NCBI RefSeq assembly: GCF_032108445.1
Contig: NZ_CP134876.1
Span: 806,001 to 870,000 of the forward strand
From: Micromonospora halotolerans
GTDB lineage: Bacteria; Actinomycetota; Actinomycetes; Mycobacteriales; Micromonosporaceae
DNA length: 64,000 nt
Direction of reading: 5' to 3'
In this document: one piece after another, positions 43,103-53,019 of the stretch
Position numbering within the stretch: position 1 is the stretch's first letter
Layout: every line of letters starts with the position of its first letter
The notes under the pieces: generated by a model
Seen by the model: only the letters and a program-made list of their open reading frames with translations
What the model was told of the DNA's origin: nothing
The model's database searches: none
Program-made: the position numbers and the translations under genes

Positions 43103-45550
43103 CTACTCCTCGCCGCCGCGCAGGCCGGCCAGGACCTCCTCCAGCTCGTCGGGCTTGACCAGCACGTCGCGGGCCTTGGACCCCTCGGACGGGCCGACCA
43201 CGCCCCGGGTCTCCATGAGGTCCATGAGCCGGCCCGCCTTGGCGAAGCCGACCCGCAGCTTGCGCTGCAGCATCGAGGTCGAGCCGAACTGCGAGGTGAC
43301 CACCAGCTCCACCGCCTGCACCAGCAGGTCCAGGTCGTCGCCGATGTCCTCGTCGACCTTCTTCTTGCTGTCCTGCGCGGGGGCCAGCACGTCCGGGCGG
43401 AAGTCCGGCTCACGCTGGTCCTTGCAGAACTTCACCACGTCGTGGATCTCGCGCTCGGTCACCCAGGCGCCCTGGATGCGGATCGGCTTCGACGCGCCCA
43501 TGGGCAGGAACAGCCCGTCGCCACGGCCGAGCAGCTTCTCCGCGCCGGGCTGGTCGAGGATGACCCGGGAGTCGGCCAGCGAGGAGGTGGCGAAGGCGAG
43601 CCGGGACGGCACGTTCGCCTTGATCAGGCCGGTGACCACGTCGACCGAGGGGCGCTGGGTGGCCAGCACCAGGTGGATGCCGGCGGCCCGGGCCAGCTGG
43701 GTGATCCGGACGATGGAGTCCTCCACGTCGCGCGGCGCGACCATCATGAGGTCGGCCAGCTCGTCCACGATCACCAGCAGGTACGGGTAGGGCCGCATCT
43801 CCCGCTCGCTGCCCGGCGGCGCCTTGATCTCGCCGTTGCGCACCTTGCGGTTGAAGTCGTCGATGTGCCGGACCCCGTTGGCGGCGAGGTCGTCGTAACG
43901 CATGTCCATCTCGCGGACGACCCACTCCAGCGAGTCGGCCGCCTTCTTCGGGTTGGTCACGATCGGGGTGACCAGGTGCGGGATGCCCTCGTAGCCGGTC
44001 ATCTCGACCCGCTTCGGGTCGATCAGCAGCAGCCGCACCTCGTCCGGGGTGGCCCGGGTGAGGACGGACACCAGCAGCGAGTTCAGGCAGGACGACTTGC
44101 CCGCGCCGGTGGCGCCGGCGATCAGGATGTGCGGCATCTTGGCCAGGTTGGCCACCACGTAGCCGCCCTCGATGTCCTTGCCGAGCGCGACCACCATCGG
44201 GTGGTGGTCGCTGGTGGCCGCCCGCGAGCGCAGCACGTCGCCGAGCGCCACGTTCTCCGGGTCGGTGTTCGGGATCTCCACGCCGACCGCGCTCTTGCCC
44301 GGGATGGGGCTGAGGATCCGCACGTCCGGGGACTTCACGGCGTAGGCGATGTTGCGGGAGAGCTGGGTGATCCGCTCGACCTTGACGCCCGGCCCCAGCT
44401 CGACCTCGTAGCGGGTGACCGTCGGGCCGCGGGTGAAGCCGGTGACCGCGGCGTCCACGTCGAACTGTTCGAAGACGCCGGTCAGCGCGGCGATGACCTC
44501 GTCGTTGGCCTTGCTCCGGGTCTTCGGCGCGGCCCCGCTGCCCAGCATGTTGGCCGGCGGCAGGGTGTAGTCGCCGGCCAGCCCGGTGAGCGCGAGCTGC
44601 TCGGCGCGGGTGGGCAGCGGGGAGTGCTCCGGCGGCTCGACCGGTTTGCGGCTGGCCGGCACCCTCTTGCGCGGCAGCACCAGGGTGTCCTGGAGGTCGA
44701 CGCCGTCGAGGTCGTCGTCCGGGTCCAGCGGGTCCAGCGGCGGCGGGAGGCGCTTGGCCGCCCGCTTGCGGGCCGGCTTCGCCGCCGCCTCGGGCTCCTC
44801 GGCCTCCTCGGCCTCGGGCGGCGGCACGGGACCGCCGCGCAGGCCGAGCCGCTCCGGGATCTTGTTGATCGGGGTCGCGGTGATGACCAGCAGCCCGAAG
44901 ACCAGCAGCAGGAGCAGCAGCGGCATGGCCACCCAGGCGGTGACCGCCGACTTGAGCAGGTCACCCACACCGGCGCCCAGCAGGCCGCCCGCGTAGTCAC
45001 GCTGGACCTCGTCGACCGGGTCCTGTCCGATGTGCAGCATGGCCGCCGTGGCGAGCAGCATCGAGCCCCAGCCGACCAGGCCGCGCCCCCGGTGCGCGGG
45101 ATCGGCCGGCGTGCGCATGAGCCGCCAGGCGCCCACCATGAGCAGCACCGGCACCACGATGGCGATCGCGCCGATGAAGAGGCGGGCGGTGTCCGCGAGG
45201 TGCCGGCCAACCGGCCCCGCCCCGCCGGACCAGATGCCCACCGCGCTGAGGATGGCCAGGCCGAACAGGAGCAGCCCGGCCCCGTCGCGGCGGTGCTCCG
45301 GGTCCAGCTCGCGGGTGGTGGCGGCCTGCCGGCCGGCGGCCCGGAACGCCCAACCCACGCTGTGCGCCAGACCCATCCACAGCGCACCCAGCGCGCGGCC
45401 CGCGAACGCGGCCGGGCTCGGCCCGCGCGCCGGGCGCCGCCGGGCGGTCGCCCTCGTGGCCTTCTTGGCCGGCTGGCGGGCACGACTGTTCGTGGTTCCG
45501 CGCGGCGACGCGCCGCGCCGCCGGCTCGCCTGAGAGGTACGGCCCGCCAT
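43103..45550 (-). CDS. ftsK: DNA translocase FtsK
   Basis: The 815-residue protein couples chromosome dimer resolution to division by pumping DNA at the septum. A basic N-terminal tail precedes four membrane helices (about 90-240) and an acidic/Pro linker (255-345). The RecA-like motor follows, with Walker A in ILIAGATGAGKSSCLNSLL and Walker B in PYLLVIVDELADLMM. The C-terminal gamma winged helix is LRVGFAKAGRLMDLMETRGVVGPSEGSKARDVLV, which reads KOPS-type sites. The ATG at 45550 has TACGGT (minus strand, 45562-45557) six bases upstream, so its mRNA may be leaderless. Confidence 0.96.
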   Translation of the reverse strand: MAGRTSQASRRRGASPRGTTNSRARQPAKKATRATARRRPARGPSPAAFAGRALGALWMGLAHSVGWAFRAAGRQAATTRELDPEHRRDGAGLLLFGLAILSAVGIWSGGAGPVGRHLADTARLFIGAIAIVVPVLLMVGAWRLMRTPADPAHRGRGLVGWGSMLLATAAMLHIGQDPVDEVQRDYAGGLLGAGVGDLLKSAVTAWVAMPLLLLLLVFGLLVITATPINKIPERLGLRGGPVPPPEAEEAEEPEAAAKPARKRAAKRLPPPLDPLDPDDDLDGVDLQDTLVLPRKRVPASRKPVEPPEHSPLPTRAEQLALTGLAGDYTLPPANMLGSGAAPKTRSKANDEVIAALTGVFEQFDVDAAVTGFTRGPTVTRYEVELGPGVKVERITQLSRNIAYAVKSPDVRILSPIPGKSAVGVEIPNTDPENVALGDVLRSRAATSDHHPMVVALGKDIEGGYVVANLAKMPHILIAGATGAGKSSCLNSLLVSVLTRATPDEVRLLLIDPKRVEMTGYEGIPHLVTPIVTNPKKAADSLEWVVREMDMRYDDLAANGVRHIDDFNRKVRNGEIKAPPGSEREMRPYPYLLVIVDELADLMMVAPRDVEDSIVRITQLARAAGIHLVLATQRPSVDVVTGLIKANVPSRLAFATSSLADSRVILDQPGAEKLLGRGDGLFLPMGASKPIRIQGAWVTEREIHDVVKFCKDQREPDFRPDVLAPAQDSKKKVDEDIGDDLDLLVQAVELVVTSQFGSTSMLQRKLRVGFAKAGRLMDLMETRGVVGPSEGSKARDVLVKPDELEEVLAGLRGGEE

Positions 45551-45663
45551 ACAGTCACCGTAACGGCGGGACCCGGCAGATCGCCGCTTTTCCGGGTCGT
45601 GTCCGCGCGTCGCGGCAGGGATCCGCCGCGCTTTGTGTTATTCGCCTCAGAAGGGATGCCCTC

Positions 45664-46143
45664 ATGGCGTCGCCCGAGATCGAGGACGGTCCGGACGGCC
45701 CCCTGGCCGGACACCCGCAGACGTTACGGCCGCTGACCGGCGAGCTGATCGCCGCCGTGCTGGCCAACCGGGGGTACGCGGTGACCGAGGACGCCGACGG
45801 CGACCTGGTGGGCCGCTGGGGCGACAGCCTCATCTGGTTCTTCCGGCGCGGCACCGCCGGGGAGCTGCTCCAGGTGCGCACCGTCACGGCGCACCGGTTC
45901 GGCATCGAGACGGTGCCCGACCTGCACGCCTTCTGCAACGCCTGGAACCACGACCGGCTCTGGCCCAAGGCGTTCGTGCACGTCGCCGACGACGGGCTGG
46001 CCCAGGTGTGCGGCGAGGTGACGACCGACCTGGAACGCGGGGTCACCCCGCACCAGCTCGACCAGCTCGTCGACTGCGGCGTCACCACCGGCTGCCAGCT
46101 CGCCGCCGCCGTGGCGGACCTGCCCGGCGGGACACTGCGATGA
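45664..46143 (+). CDS. YbjN-domain protein
   Basis: The 159-residue protein is a single YbjN domain: LIAAVLANRGYAVTEDADGDLVGRWGDSLIWFFRRG, LLQVRTVTAHRFGIETVPDLHAFCNAWNHDRLWPKAFVHV and VCGEVTTDLERGVTPHQLDQLVD. YbjN folds resemble type III secretion chaperones and are linked to stress responses, but the biochemical role is unknown. The ATG at 45664 follows AAGGGATGCCCTC. Its stop overlaps the next gene's start (ATGA), and the next gene ends with a second YbjN domain. Confidence 0.85.
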   Translation: MASPEIEDGPDGPLAGHPQTLRPLTGELIAAVLANRGYAVTEDADGDLVGRWGDSLIWFFRRGTAGELLQVRTVTAHRFGIETVPDLHAFCNAWNHDRLWPKAFVHVADDGLAQVCGEVTTDLERGVTPHQLDQLVDCGVTTGCQLAAAVADLPGGTLR

Positions 46144-47714
46144 CCACCTTCCGGGACCGGGGGCTCGCCGACGCGCTCGCCGACGCCCGGGACCTGCCCG
46201 ACGGCGAGGCCCGCTGCGCCGAGCTGGAACGCATCGCCGCCCGCGCGGACGCCACCGGCGACCCGCGCACCGCGCTGGCGGCACGGTTCGCGCTGGTCGA
46301 GGCGTACCTGCACCTGGGCGAGCGGTGGCGGACCGTGGAGCCGGTACGCCGCTGCCTGGCCACCGTGGACCGGCAGCCGGAGCTGCTCGACGGCCCCGGC
46401 GGGGCCGAGCGGCTGCGCCGGCACCAGCGGCAGGCCGTCGAGGCCCTCTTCGGCACCCCCCGGGTGGCCCTGGACCAGGCCCGCTCCCTGTTGGACGACC
46501 TCGCCGACCGGCTGGGCCCCGGCGCCGGGCCGGTGGCCGAGCTGCGCTGCCGGCTCGCCGACCACCTCGGGGACGAGCCGACCGCCCGCCGCGAGTACGA
46601 CCGCTGGTCCGCCGGCGACGCCGCCGACCCGGTGGCCGGCTGCGCGGGCTGCGCCCCGGCCCGCCGGGCCGAGCTGCTGGCCGGCTGGGGCGAGCCGGCG
46701 GCCGCGCTGGCCGCGCTGGAGCCGGTGCTCGACGGCGAGCCGGGCTGCACCGACCAGCCGGAGCGGGCCCTCGCCGCGGGGCTGCTGCCCTGGCTGCGCA
46801 CCGGCGAGGCGGAGCGCGCCGCCCGGGCACACGTGCGGGCGTACCGGCGGCACCGCCGCGAGCGGGCGGCCTTCCCGCAGCTCGCCGCGCACCTGCGGTT
46901 CTGCGCGCTGGGCGGGCACCTGGCGCACGGGCTGGACGTCCTGGCCGAGCAGCTGCCCCACCTCGACCACCCGGCCGACGACCTGTCCGCCATGGAGTTC
47001 GCGGCGGCGGGCGCGCTGCTCTGCGGGCTGGCCACCGAGGCCGGTCTGGGCGGGCGGCGGATCCACCGGCCCGGGCACGGGCCCCGGCCAGCCGCCGAGG
47101 TGGACGTGTCCACGCTCGCCGGTCAGCTCCAGGCCCTCGCCACCACGCTTGCCGGCAGCTTCGACGCCCGCAACGGCACCGGCCACCAGTCCGGCCGGAT
47201 CGCGTCCTGGCTGGCCGAGCGGCCGCTCGCCGAGCCGGTGCCGCTGCCGGCCGAGGACGACATCCCCGACGACGACCCGGCCGAGCCGGGCCCGCCCGGC
47301 GCGGAGGAACCCGCCCCGCTGAGCCTCCGGATGCTCACCGCCGCCCTCGACGCGCGCGGCGACGCGTACACGGTGGAGCCCGACGGCACTGTGGTGGGGC
47401 GCTGGGGCGAGGCCGTGGTCCAGTTCCGGCGGCTCGGGCCGCAGGGCGAGGTGCTGCACGCCCGGGCCGTGGCGCTGCGCCGGCTGCCGGCCGCCCGCCG
47501 CGCCGAGGCGTACGCGTTCTGCAACGCCTGGAACCACGACCGGCTGCTGCCGGCGGCGTACGTGCACGACCCGGGCGACGGGACGCTGCTGCTGGCCGCC
47601 GACGTCACCACCGACCTGGCGTACGGGGTGGCCCGTTCACAGCTCGTCGTGCTGATCACGGCGGCGGTCAGCACCGGGGCCGCGTACGCCGAGGCGGTCG
47701 CCGCGCTGCCCTGA
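46140..47714 (+). CDS. TPR-like helical protein with C-terminal YbjN domain
   Basis: The 524-residue protein has a helical, TPR-like N-terminal part (about 1-340, repeating units such as LAARFALVEAYLHLGERWRTVEPVRRCL and RRAELLAGWGEPAAALAALEPVLDGEPG), an acidic linker (365-395) and a C-terminal YbjN domain (395-520). The YbjN part repeats the motif of its upstream partner almost exactly: AFCNAWNHDRLLPAAYVH against AFCNAWNHDRLWPKAFVH. It is translationally coupled to that gene. The two YbjN modules may pair, which is inference. No catalytic motif is seen. Confidence 0.83.
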   Translation: MTTFRDRGLADALADARDLPDGEARCAELERIAARADATGDPRTALAARFALVEAYLHLGERWRTVEPVRRCLATVDRQPELLDGPGGAERLRRHQRQAVEALFGTPRVALDQARSLLDDLADRLGPGAGPVAELRCRLADHLGDEPTARREYDRWSAGDAADPVAGCAGCAPARRAELLAGWGEPAAALAALEPVLDGEPGCTDQPERALAAGLLPWLRTGEAERAARAHVRAYRRHRRERAAFPQLAAHLRFCALGGHLAHGLDVLAEQLPHLDHPADDLSAMEFAAAGALLCGLATEAGLGGRRIHRPGHGPRPAAEVDVSTLAGQLQALATTLAGSFDARNGTGHQSGRIASWLAERPLAEPVPLPAEDDIPDDDPAEPGPPGAEEPAPLSLRMLTAALDARGDAYTVEPDGTVVGRWGEAVVQFRRLGPQGEVLHARAVALRRLPAARRAEAYAFCNAWNHDRLLPAAYVHDPGDGTLLLAADVTTDLAYGVARSQLVVLITAAVSTGAAYAEAVAALP

Positions 47715-47815
47715 GCCCGGCACCCGCGGGCCCGGACGCGGCGCGACCCCCGGCCACCGGGCGGTGGTGGACGGGGGCCGCGGTCCGGTGCCGCCGGGGT
47801 CGACCCGGCGGCGGC

Positions 47816-49369
47816 TCAGCGGGCGGAGAACGCCAGGGTGTACTCGCCGGCGCCGGCCAGCCCGACCACCCGGTAGCGGTAGGCGCCGGCGGGGGTCTCG
47901 GCGGTCAGCCGGGCGAGCCCGTCGGCGCTGCCGGCGCGGGCCACGGTGCGGAACGTGGTGCCGGTGAAGCGTTGCAGCTCCAGCACCACGCGGGCGCCTG
48001 CCGGGGCGGACACGCACCCCTCCTGGGCGCCGCCGGACACCCGGAAGAAGCGGCCGTCGGGCTGGACCTGCGCCCGGCCGGCGGCGATCCGGCCGGTCCG
48101 GCTCACCTGCCCGGTGCAGTCCGTGGCGTCGCCGGCCGGCGGGGTGACCGGCGCGGTGCTCTCCGGCGGCGCGGTGGCCCCGCCCCCGGCGGGCGGCGCG
48201 GAGGGCTGGGCGCCCGCCGTGACCAGGGTCAGGTTGTTGCGCTGGAGGATCTCGTTGACCGGCTGGAAGAAGGTCACGCCGCCCCGCGTGCAGTCGCCGG
48301 AGCCACCGGAGGTGACCCCCTGCGCCTGGTCGCCGGAGAGCCACGCGCCACCCGAGTCGCCCGGCTCGGCGCAGACGTTCGTCCGGGTCAGCCCGGTGAC
48401 CGTCCCCTCCGGATAGTTCACCGTGGCGTTCTTGGCCTGGATGACCCCGCACCGGGTGCCGGTGGTCGAGCCGGAGCGGCACACCGAGGCGCCGACCGGA
48501 GCCTCGGTGGAGCCGTTCACCGGCACCGTGCCACCGTTGAAGTCGTTCACCACGCCCTGCGGCGTCCACTGGCCGTTGACCTCGACGACGGCCCAGTCGT
48601 CGCCCGGGAACGAGGAGGCCGCGAAGGTGCCCTGGGCCACCCGGTTCGCGCCGGCGGTCCGGTCCCCGGGACGGCCGCAGTGCCCGGCCGTGACGAAGCC
48701 GCCGACCACCGAGAAGCCGACCGAGCAGCGACCGGCGTTGTTGATGAAGTACGCGTCGCCGCCCCGCACGTCGAACAGCGGGCGGGGCGCCTCGTCGGCG
48801 GTCCTCACCCGCACCGCGCCGGCCGGCACCCCGCTGGCCTCGGCGAACCGGCGGCCGGCCGCCTCCGCGCCAGGCTGGGCGACCACCACGACCGAGTTGG
48901 TGGCCACGTCGACGTACCAGCCGGCGACGTCCGGGGTGGCCTCCCCGCCGGCCGCGTCGAGCCGTGTCTTCACCGCGTCCAGCTCGGCGACCCCGCGGTC
49001 GACCCGCTTCGGCACCGCGCCCGCGGCGGTCACCCGGGCCGCCTGCGCGGGATCGGCCACCGCCACGTTCAGCGTCGTCCCGTCCGCCCCCAGCCAACTG
49101 CCGCCGTAGTCAGCGCCCAGTTCGCCACGGAGTTTCGTGACCGTGCCGGACGCCCACCGCTCGGTCTTGAGCCGCCGGGCCGCCTGGTCCCGGGTGAGCG
49201 ACAGGTCGCGGCTCAGCGCGTCCAGCACCTCGGGCGCGACACCGTCGGACGCCACCGGTGCGGTCCGCCGGGTCGGGTTCTCGCCGGCGAACGACGGCAG
49301 GGTCACCGCCGCCGCCGTGCCCGCCGCCGCCACCAGTACACCGATGGCTGTCATCCGTCTGCGGTCCAT
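47816..49369 (-). CDS. Secreted S1-family serine protease (streptogrisin/alpha-lytic type)
   Basis: The 517-residue extracellular protease has a signal peptide (1-29) and a pro-region (about 40-195). The catalytic domain (196-385) holds the triad His230 (TAGHCG), Asp258 (DDWAVV) and Ser339 (PGDSGGAW). Paired cysteines 215/231 and 297/307 match the streptogrisin disulfides. A Pro/Thr/Ala-rich linker (387-415) leads to a beta-rich domain (416-517, CTGQVSRTGRIAAGRAQVQP... YRYRVVGLAGAGEYTLAFSAR) like bacterial pre-peptidase C-terminal modules, perhaps for binding. It should self-cleave its pro-region, as the family does. The ATG at 49369 is the start. Confidence 0.92.
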   Translation of the reverse strand: MDRRRMTAIGVLVAAAGTAAAVTLPSFAGENPTRRTAPVASDGVAPEVLDALSRDLSLTRDQAARRLKTERWASGTVTKLRGELGADYGGSWLGADGTTLNVAVADPAQAARVTAAGAVPKRVDRGVAELDAVKTRLDAAGGEATPDVAGWYVDVATNSVVVVAQPGAEAAGRRFAEASGVPAGAVRVRTADEAPRPLFDVRGGDAYFINNAGRCSVGFSVVGGFVTAGHCGRPGDRTAGANRVAQGTFAASSFPGDDWAVVEVNGQWTPQGVVNDFNGGTVPVNGSTEAPVGASVCRSGSTTGTRCGVIQAKNATVNYPEGTVTGLTRTNVCAEPGDSGGAWLSGDQAQGVTSGGSGDCTRGGVTFFQPVNEILQRNNLTLVTAGAQPSAPPAGGGATAPPESTAPVTPPAGDATDCTGQVSRTGRIAAGRAQVQPDGRFFRVSGGAQEGCVSAPAGARVVLELQRFTGTTFRTVARAGSADGLARLTAETPAGAYRYRVVGLAGAGEYTLAFSAR

Positions 49370-49505
49370 CCGCCACGCTCCTCCCGGCCGGCGCGGGTAC
49401 GCCTGCCGGAGCGGAGTACGGAGACGGGCGCCGATCGGTTGAACGCGACGGCCGGGATTCGACCCAGCGTGTCCGGACGGCTCCGGGGCGTACCCGGAGA
49501 CGGCG

Positions 49506-49537
49506 ACGCCGGCCCACCGCGGACGGTGGGCCGGCGT
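49506..49537. terminator. Terminator stem downstream of rnj
   Basis: ACGCCGGCCCACCG (49506-49519) and CGGTGGGCCGGCGT (49524-49537) form a perfect 14-bp stem with a 4-base loop. It starts 17 bp beyond the rnj stop codon in the direction of rnj transcription and precedes the protease promoter region. Confidence 0.8.
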
Positions 49538-49553
49538 GCGGAACGTGCGGCGG

Positions 49554-51242
49554 TCAGACCTCGACGACCGTCGGCACGATCATCGGCCGGCGGCGGTACG
49601 CGTCGTTGACCCAGCGCCCGACGGTGCGCCGGACGATCTGCTGGAGCTGGTGCGGGTCGGTGATGCCGTCCGCGGCGGCCCGGTTCAGCGCCTCGGTGAC
49701 CAGCGGGATCACCGGGCTGAACGCCTCCGGGTCCTCGGAGAAGCCCTTCGCCGAGAGGGTCGGCCCGCCGACCACCTTGCCGGTGACCGAGTCGACCACC
49801 ACGGTGGTGGCGATGAAACCGCCGTCGCCGAGGATCCGGCGCTCGGTGAGCAGCGACTCGCTGACGTCGCCCACGGCGAGACCGTCGACGTAGACGTATC
49901 GGCTCTTCACGTGGCCGACCAGGCTGGCCCGCCCGTCGACCAGGTCCACCACGTCGCCGTCCTCGCAGAGCACCACCCGGTCCGGCTCGACGCCGGACTC
50001 GATGCCGAGGCGGGCGTGCGCCCGCAGGTGCCGCCACTCGCCGTGCACCGGCAGGAGGTTGCTCGGCCGGGTGACGTTGAGCAGGTAGAGCAGCTCGCCG
50101 GCGGGGGCGTGACCGGAGACGTGCACCTTGGCCACGTCCTTGTGGATCACCGTCGCGCCGGCCCGGGCCAGCCGGTTGATCACCCGGTAGACCGAGGTCT
50201 CGTTGCCCGGCACCAGCGAGGAGGCGAGCACCACGGTGTCGCCGGGCGCGATGGTGATGTGCCGGTGGTCGCCGCTGGCCATCCGGCCCAGCGCGCTCAT
50301 CGGCTCGCCCTGCGAGCCGGTGGACATGAGCACGATCTGCTCGGGCGGCAGCGCGGTGGCCTCCTCCAGCCCGACCACCAGGCCCGGCGGGATGTTGAGC
50401 AGGCCCAGGTCGCGGGCGATGCCCATGTTGCGCACCATCGACCGGCCGATCAGCGCCACCTTGCGGCCGTGCTCGACGGCCGAGTCGAAGACCTGCTGCA
50501 CCCGGTGCACGTGGGAGGCGAACGAGGCCACGATGATGCGGCCGCGCGCCTTGGCGAAGATCGAGTCGAGCACCGGCCCGATCTCCCGCTCCGGGGTGAC
50601 GAAGCCGGGGATCTCCGCGTTGGTGGAGTCGGAGAGCAGCAGGTCCACGCCCTCGGCGCCGAGCCGGGCGAAGCCGGCCAGGTCGGTGATCCGGCCGTCC
50701 AGCGGGAGCTGGTCCATCTTGAAGTCGCCGGTGTGCAGCACCAGGCCGGCGCCGGTGCGGATGGCCACGGCGAGCGCGTCGGGGATCGAGTGGTTCACCG
50801 CGAAGAACTCGCACTCGAACGGGCCGAGCCGCTCGCGCCGCCCCTCCGCGACGGTGAGCGTGTAGGGCTGGATCCGCCGCTCGGCCAGCTTCGCCTCGAC
50901 CAGGGCCAGGGTGAACTGCGAGCCGACCAGCGGAATGTCCGGCTTGTGGGCGAGCAGGTACGGCACCGCGCCGATGTGGTCCTCGTGGCCGTGGGTGAGC
51001 ACGATCGCCTGCACGTCGCCGAGCCGGTCCAGGATCGGACCGAAGTCGGGCAGGATCAAGTCCACGCCCGGCTGCTCGACGTCGGGGAAGAGCACCCCGC
51101 AGTCGACGATCAGCAGCTTGCCGTCGTACTCGAAGACCGTCATGTTCCGGCCGATGGCGCCGAGTCCGCCGAGCGGGATGATCCGCAGGCCGCCCTCCGG
51201 CAGCGGCGGGGGCAGCTCACCCTCGATGTGCGCCTCGGTCAC
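49554..51242 (-). CDS. rnj: Ribonuclease J
   Basis: The 562-residue metallo-beta-lactamase-fold RNase has 5'-exo- and endonuclease activity in mRNA decay and rRNA processing. The metal site LTHGHEDHIGAVP (His84, His86, Asp88, His89), LHTGDFKMD and ASFASHVHRVQQV, plus PVHGEWRHLRAHARLG, are present in the expected order; a beta-CASP insertion and the C-terminal domain complete it. The start is a GTG at 51242 after GAGGTGA. It follows dapA by 51 bp and ends at a clear stem-loop. The thyX-dapA-rnj order is conserved in actinobacteria. Confidence 0.95.
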   Translation of the reverse strand: MTEAHIEGELPPPLPEGGLRIIPLGGLGAIGRNMTVFEYDGKLLIVDCGVLFPDVEQPGVDLILPDFGPILDRLGDVQAIVLTHGHEDHIGAVPYLLAHKPDIPLVGSQFTLALVEAKLAERRIQPYTLTVAEGRRERLGPFECEFFAVNHSIPDALAVAIRTGAGLVLHTGDFKMDQLPLDGRITDLAGFARLGAEGVDLLLSDSTNAEIPGFVTPEREIGPVLDSIFAKARGRIIVASFASHVHRVQQVFDSAVEHGRKVALIGRSMVRNMGIARDLGLLNIPPGLVVGLEEATALPPEQIVLMSTGSQGEPMSALGRMASGDHRHITIAPGDTVVLASSLVPGNETSVYRVINRLARAGATVIHKDVAKVHVSGHAPAGELLYLLNVTRPSNLLPVHGEWRHLRAHARLGIESGVEPDRVVLCEDGDVVDLVDGRASLVGHVKSRYVYVDGLAVGDVSESLLTERRILGDGGFIATTVVVDSVTGKVVGGPTLSAKGFSEDPEAFSPVIPLVTEALNRAAADGITDPHQLQQIVRRTVGRWVNDAYRRRPMIVPTVVEV

Positions 51243-51293
51243 GCGTCACCTCATTCTGCGACGCCGTCGCGCGGCGTCCGTCGTGTCGTTCGA

Positions 51294-52220
51294 TCATTCG
51301 GGTAGGGGAAGGCCCGCCGCGGCGCAGTCCGCGCGCAGCTGGGCCAGTTCGTCGCCGGTGGCGTCCACCAGCGGCGGGCGCACCGGGCCGGCCGGCAGGC
51401 CCTTGGCCGCCAGACCCGCCTTCACCAGGATCACGCCCTGGCTCCGGAAGATGCCGGTGAACAGCGGCAGCAGCCGCCGGTGCAGGGTGAGCGCGGTGGC
51501 CATGTCGCCCGCCTCGAACGCCTCGATCAGCTGCTTGGTCTGCACCCCGGTGAAGTGCGTGGAGGTGCCGACCACGCCGACCGAGCCGACCGCCAGGGCG
51601 GGCAGGGTCAGCGCGTCCTCGCCGCTGTAGAAGGCCAGATCGCTGCGGGCCAGCACCCAGGAGGTGGCGGTGAGGTCGCCCTTGGCGTCCTTGACCGCCA
51701 CGATCCGGCCGTGCTCGGCCATCGTGACCAGCGTGTCCGTGGCGATCGCCGTGCCGGTGCGGTGCGGGATGTCGTACACCATGATCGGCAGTCCGCTGGC
51801 GTCGGCGACCGCGGTGAAGTGGCGCAGCAGCCCGGCCTGCGGCGGCTTGTTGTAGTACGGCGTCACCACCAGCAGGCCGTGCGCGCCGGCCTTCTCCGCC
51901 TGCGCGGCCAGCTCGATGGTGTGCCGCGTGTCGTTGGTGCCCACACCGGCCACGATCCGGGCCCGGTCACCGACCGCCTCCACGACGGCGCGGATCAGGG
52001 TCTCCTTCTCCGCGTCGGTGGTGGTCGGGGACTCGCCGGTGGTGCCGTTGAGCACCAGCGCGTCGTTGCCCTGCTCGTCGACGAGGTGGCTGGCGAGCCG
52101 TACGGCGCCGTCGAGGTCGAGCGACCCGTCGGCGGTGAACGGCGTCACCATGGCCGTGATCAGTCGCCCGAACGGGCGCGACGCGCCCCGGTTCGGGACG
52201 GCAGGGAGGTCGTGCGTCAT
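51294..52220 (-). CDS. dapA: 4-hydroxy-tetrahydrodipicolinate synthase
   Basis: The 308-residue TIM-barrel enzyme condenses pyruvate with aspartate semialdehyde, the first step to diaminopimelate and lysine. The TTGES motif (NGTTGESPTTT), the catalytic Tyr region (VYDIPHRTGTAI) and the Schiff-base Lys (VAVKDAKGDL) are intact. The ATG at 52220 has TAGGTT (minus strand, 52232-52227) six bases upstream, consistent with a leaderless mRNA; a GTG at 52226 would fall in that spacer. It lies between thyX and rnj. Confidence 0.95.
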   Translation of the reverse strand: MTHDLPAVPNRGASRPFGRLITAMVTPFTADGSLDLDGAVRLASHLVDEQGNDALVLNGTTGESPTTTDAEKETLIRAVVEAVGDRARIVAGVGTNDTRHTIELAAQAEKAGAHGLLVVTPYYNKPPQAGLLRHFTAVADASGLPIMVYDIPHRTGTAIATDTLVTMAEHGRIVAVKDAKGDLTATSWVLARSDLAFYSGEDALTLPALAVGSVGVVGTSTHFTGVQTKQLIEAFEAGDMATALTLHRRLLPLFTGIFRSQGVILVKAGLAAKGLPAGPVRPPLVDATGDELAQLRADCAAAGLPLPE

Positions 52221-52272
52221 GTTCACAACCTAGCGGACGACCACCGGGCCCCCGGCGGCGAAGGGCGAGGAC

Positions 52273-53019
52273 TCACTCGGCGTGCGGAGACGCCGCCACC
52301 TCGGTGCCGTCCGGCAGCGTGGAGATCACGAAGTCGGCGAAGACGTTCGGCGCGACCCCCTGGAGCTGCCGCAGGCACTCGACGGCCAGCTCGCGGATCT
52401 CCACGTCGGCGTGCTCGGTGGCGCGCATCTTGATGAAATGCCGCCACGCCCGGTAGTTGCCGGTGACCACGATCCGGGTCTCGGTGGCGTTGGGCAGCAC
52501 CGCCCGGGCCGCCTGCCGGGCCTGCTTGCGGCGCAGCGTCGGGTTGGGCTCGTCGGTGAAGCGGGCCTCCAGGCCCTCCAGCAGCTCGGTGTACGCCCGG
52601 ACGGCCGCCTCGCTCGCCTCGACGAACTTCTTGTGCAGCTCCGGGTCCTCGGCGATCACCGCGGGCTCGACCATGGCGGCGTCCCGCTCCGGGACGTAGC
52701 GCTGGGAGAGCTGCGAGTAGGAGAAGTGCCGGTGCCGGATCAGCTCGTGGGTGAACGACCGGGACACCCCGCTGAAGTAGAAGCTCACCGAGCCGTGCTC
52801 CAGCACGGACAGGTGCCCCACGTCCAGGATGTGCGCCAGGTAGCCGGCGTTGGTCGCGGTGGCCGGGTTCGGCTTCTTCCAGCTCTGGTAGCAGGCCCGC
52901 CCGGCGAACTCGGCGAGCGCCTGACCACCCTCCGCGTCGGTCGACCACGGCACGTCGTCCGGGGCCTGGAACTGGGTCCACGCGATCAGCTTGACCTGGG
53001 GCTGCACCATCTCCGGCAT
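52273..53019 (-). CDS. thyX: Flavin-dependent thymidylate synthase ThyX
   Basis: The 248-residue FAD enzyme makes dTMP from dUMP using methylene-tetrahydrofolate and NADPH. The ThyX motif RHR-x7-S is at residues 95-105 ([17 protein letters not shown]). I chose the ATG at 53019 because TACAGT (minus strand, 53032-53027) lies seven bases upstream as a leaderless -10; a frame extending to 53127 has no family-like residues. It is the first gene of the thyX-dapA-rnj run. The fold is complete, ending [14 protein letters not shown]. Confidence 0.95.
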   Translation of the reverse strand: MPEMVQPQVKLIAWTQFQAPDDVPWSTDAEGGQALAEFAGRACYQSWKKPNPATATNAGYLAHILDVGHLSVLEHGSVSFYFSGVSRSFTHELIRHRHFSYSQLSQRYVPERDAAMVEPAVIAEDPELHKKFVEASEAAVRAYTELLEGLEARFTDEPNPTLRRKQARQAARAVLPNATETRIVVTGNYRAWRHFIKMRATEHADVEIRELAVECLRQLQGVAPNVFADFVISTLPDGTEVAASPHAE

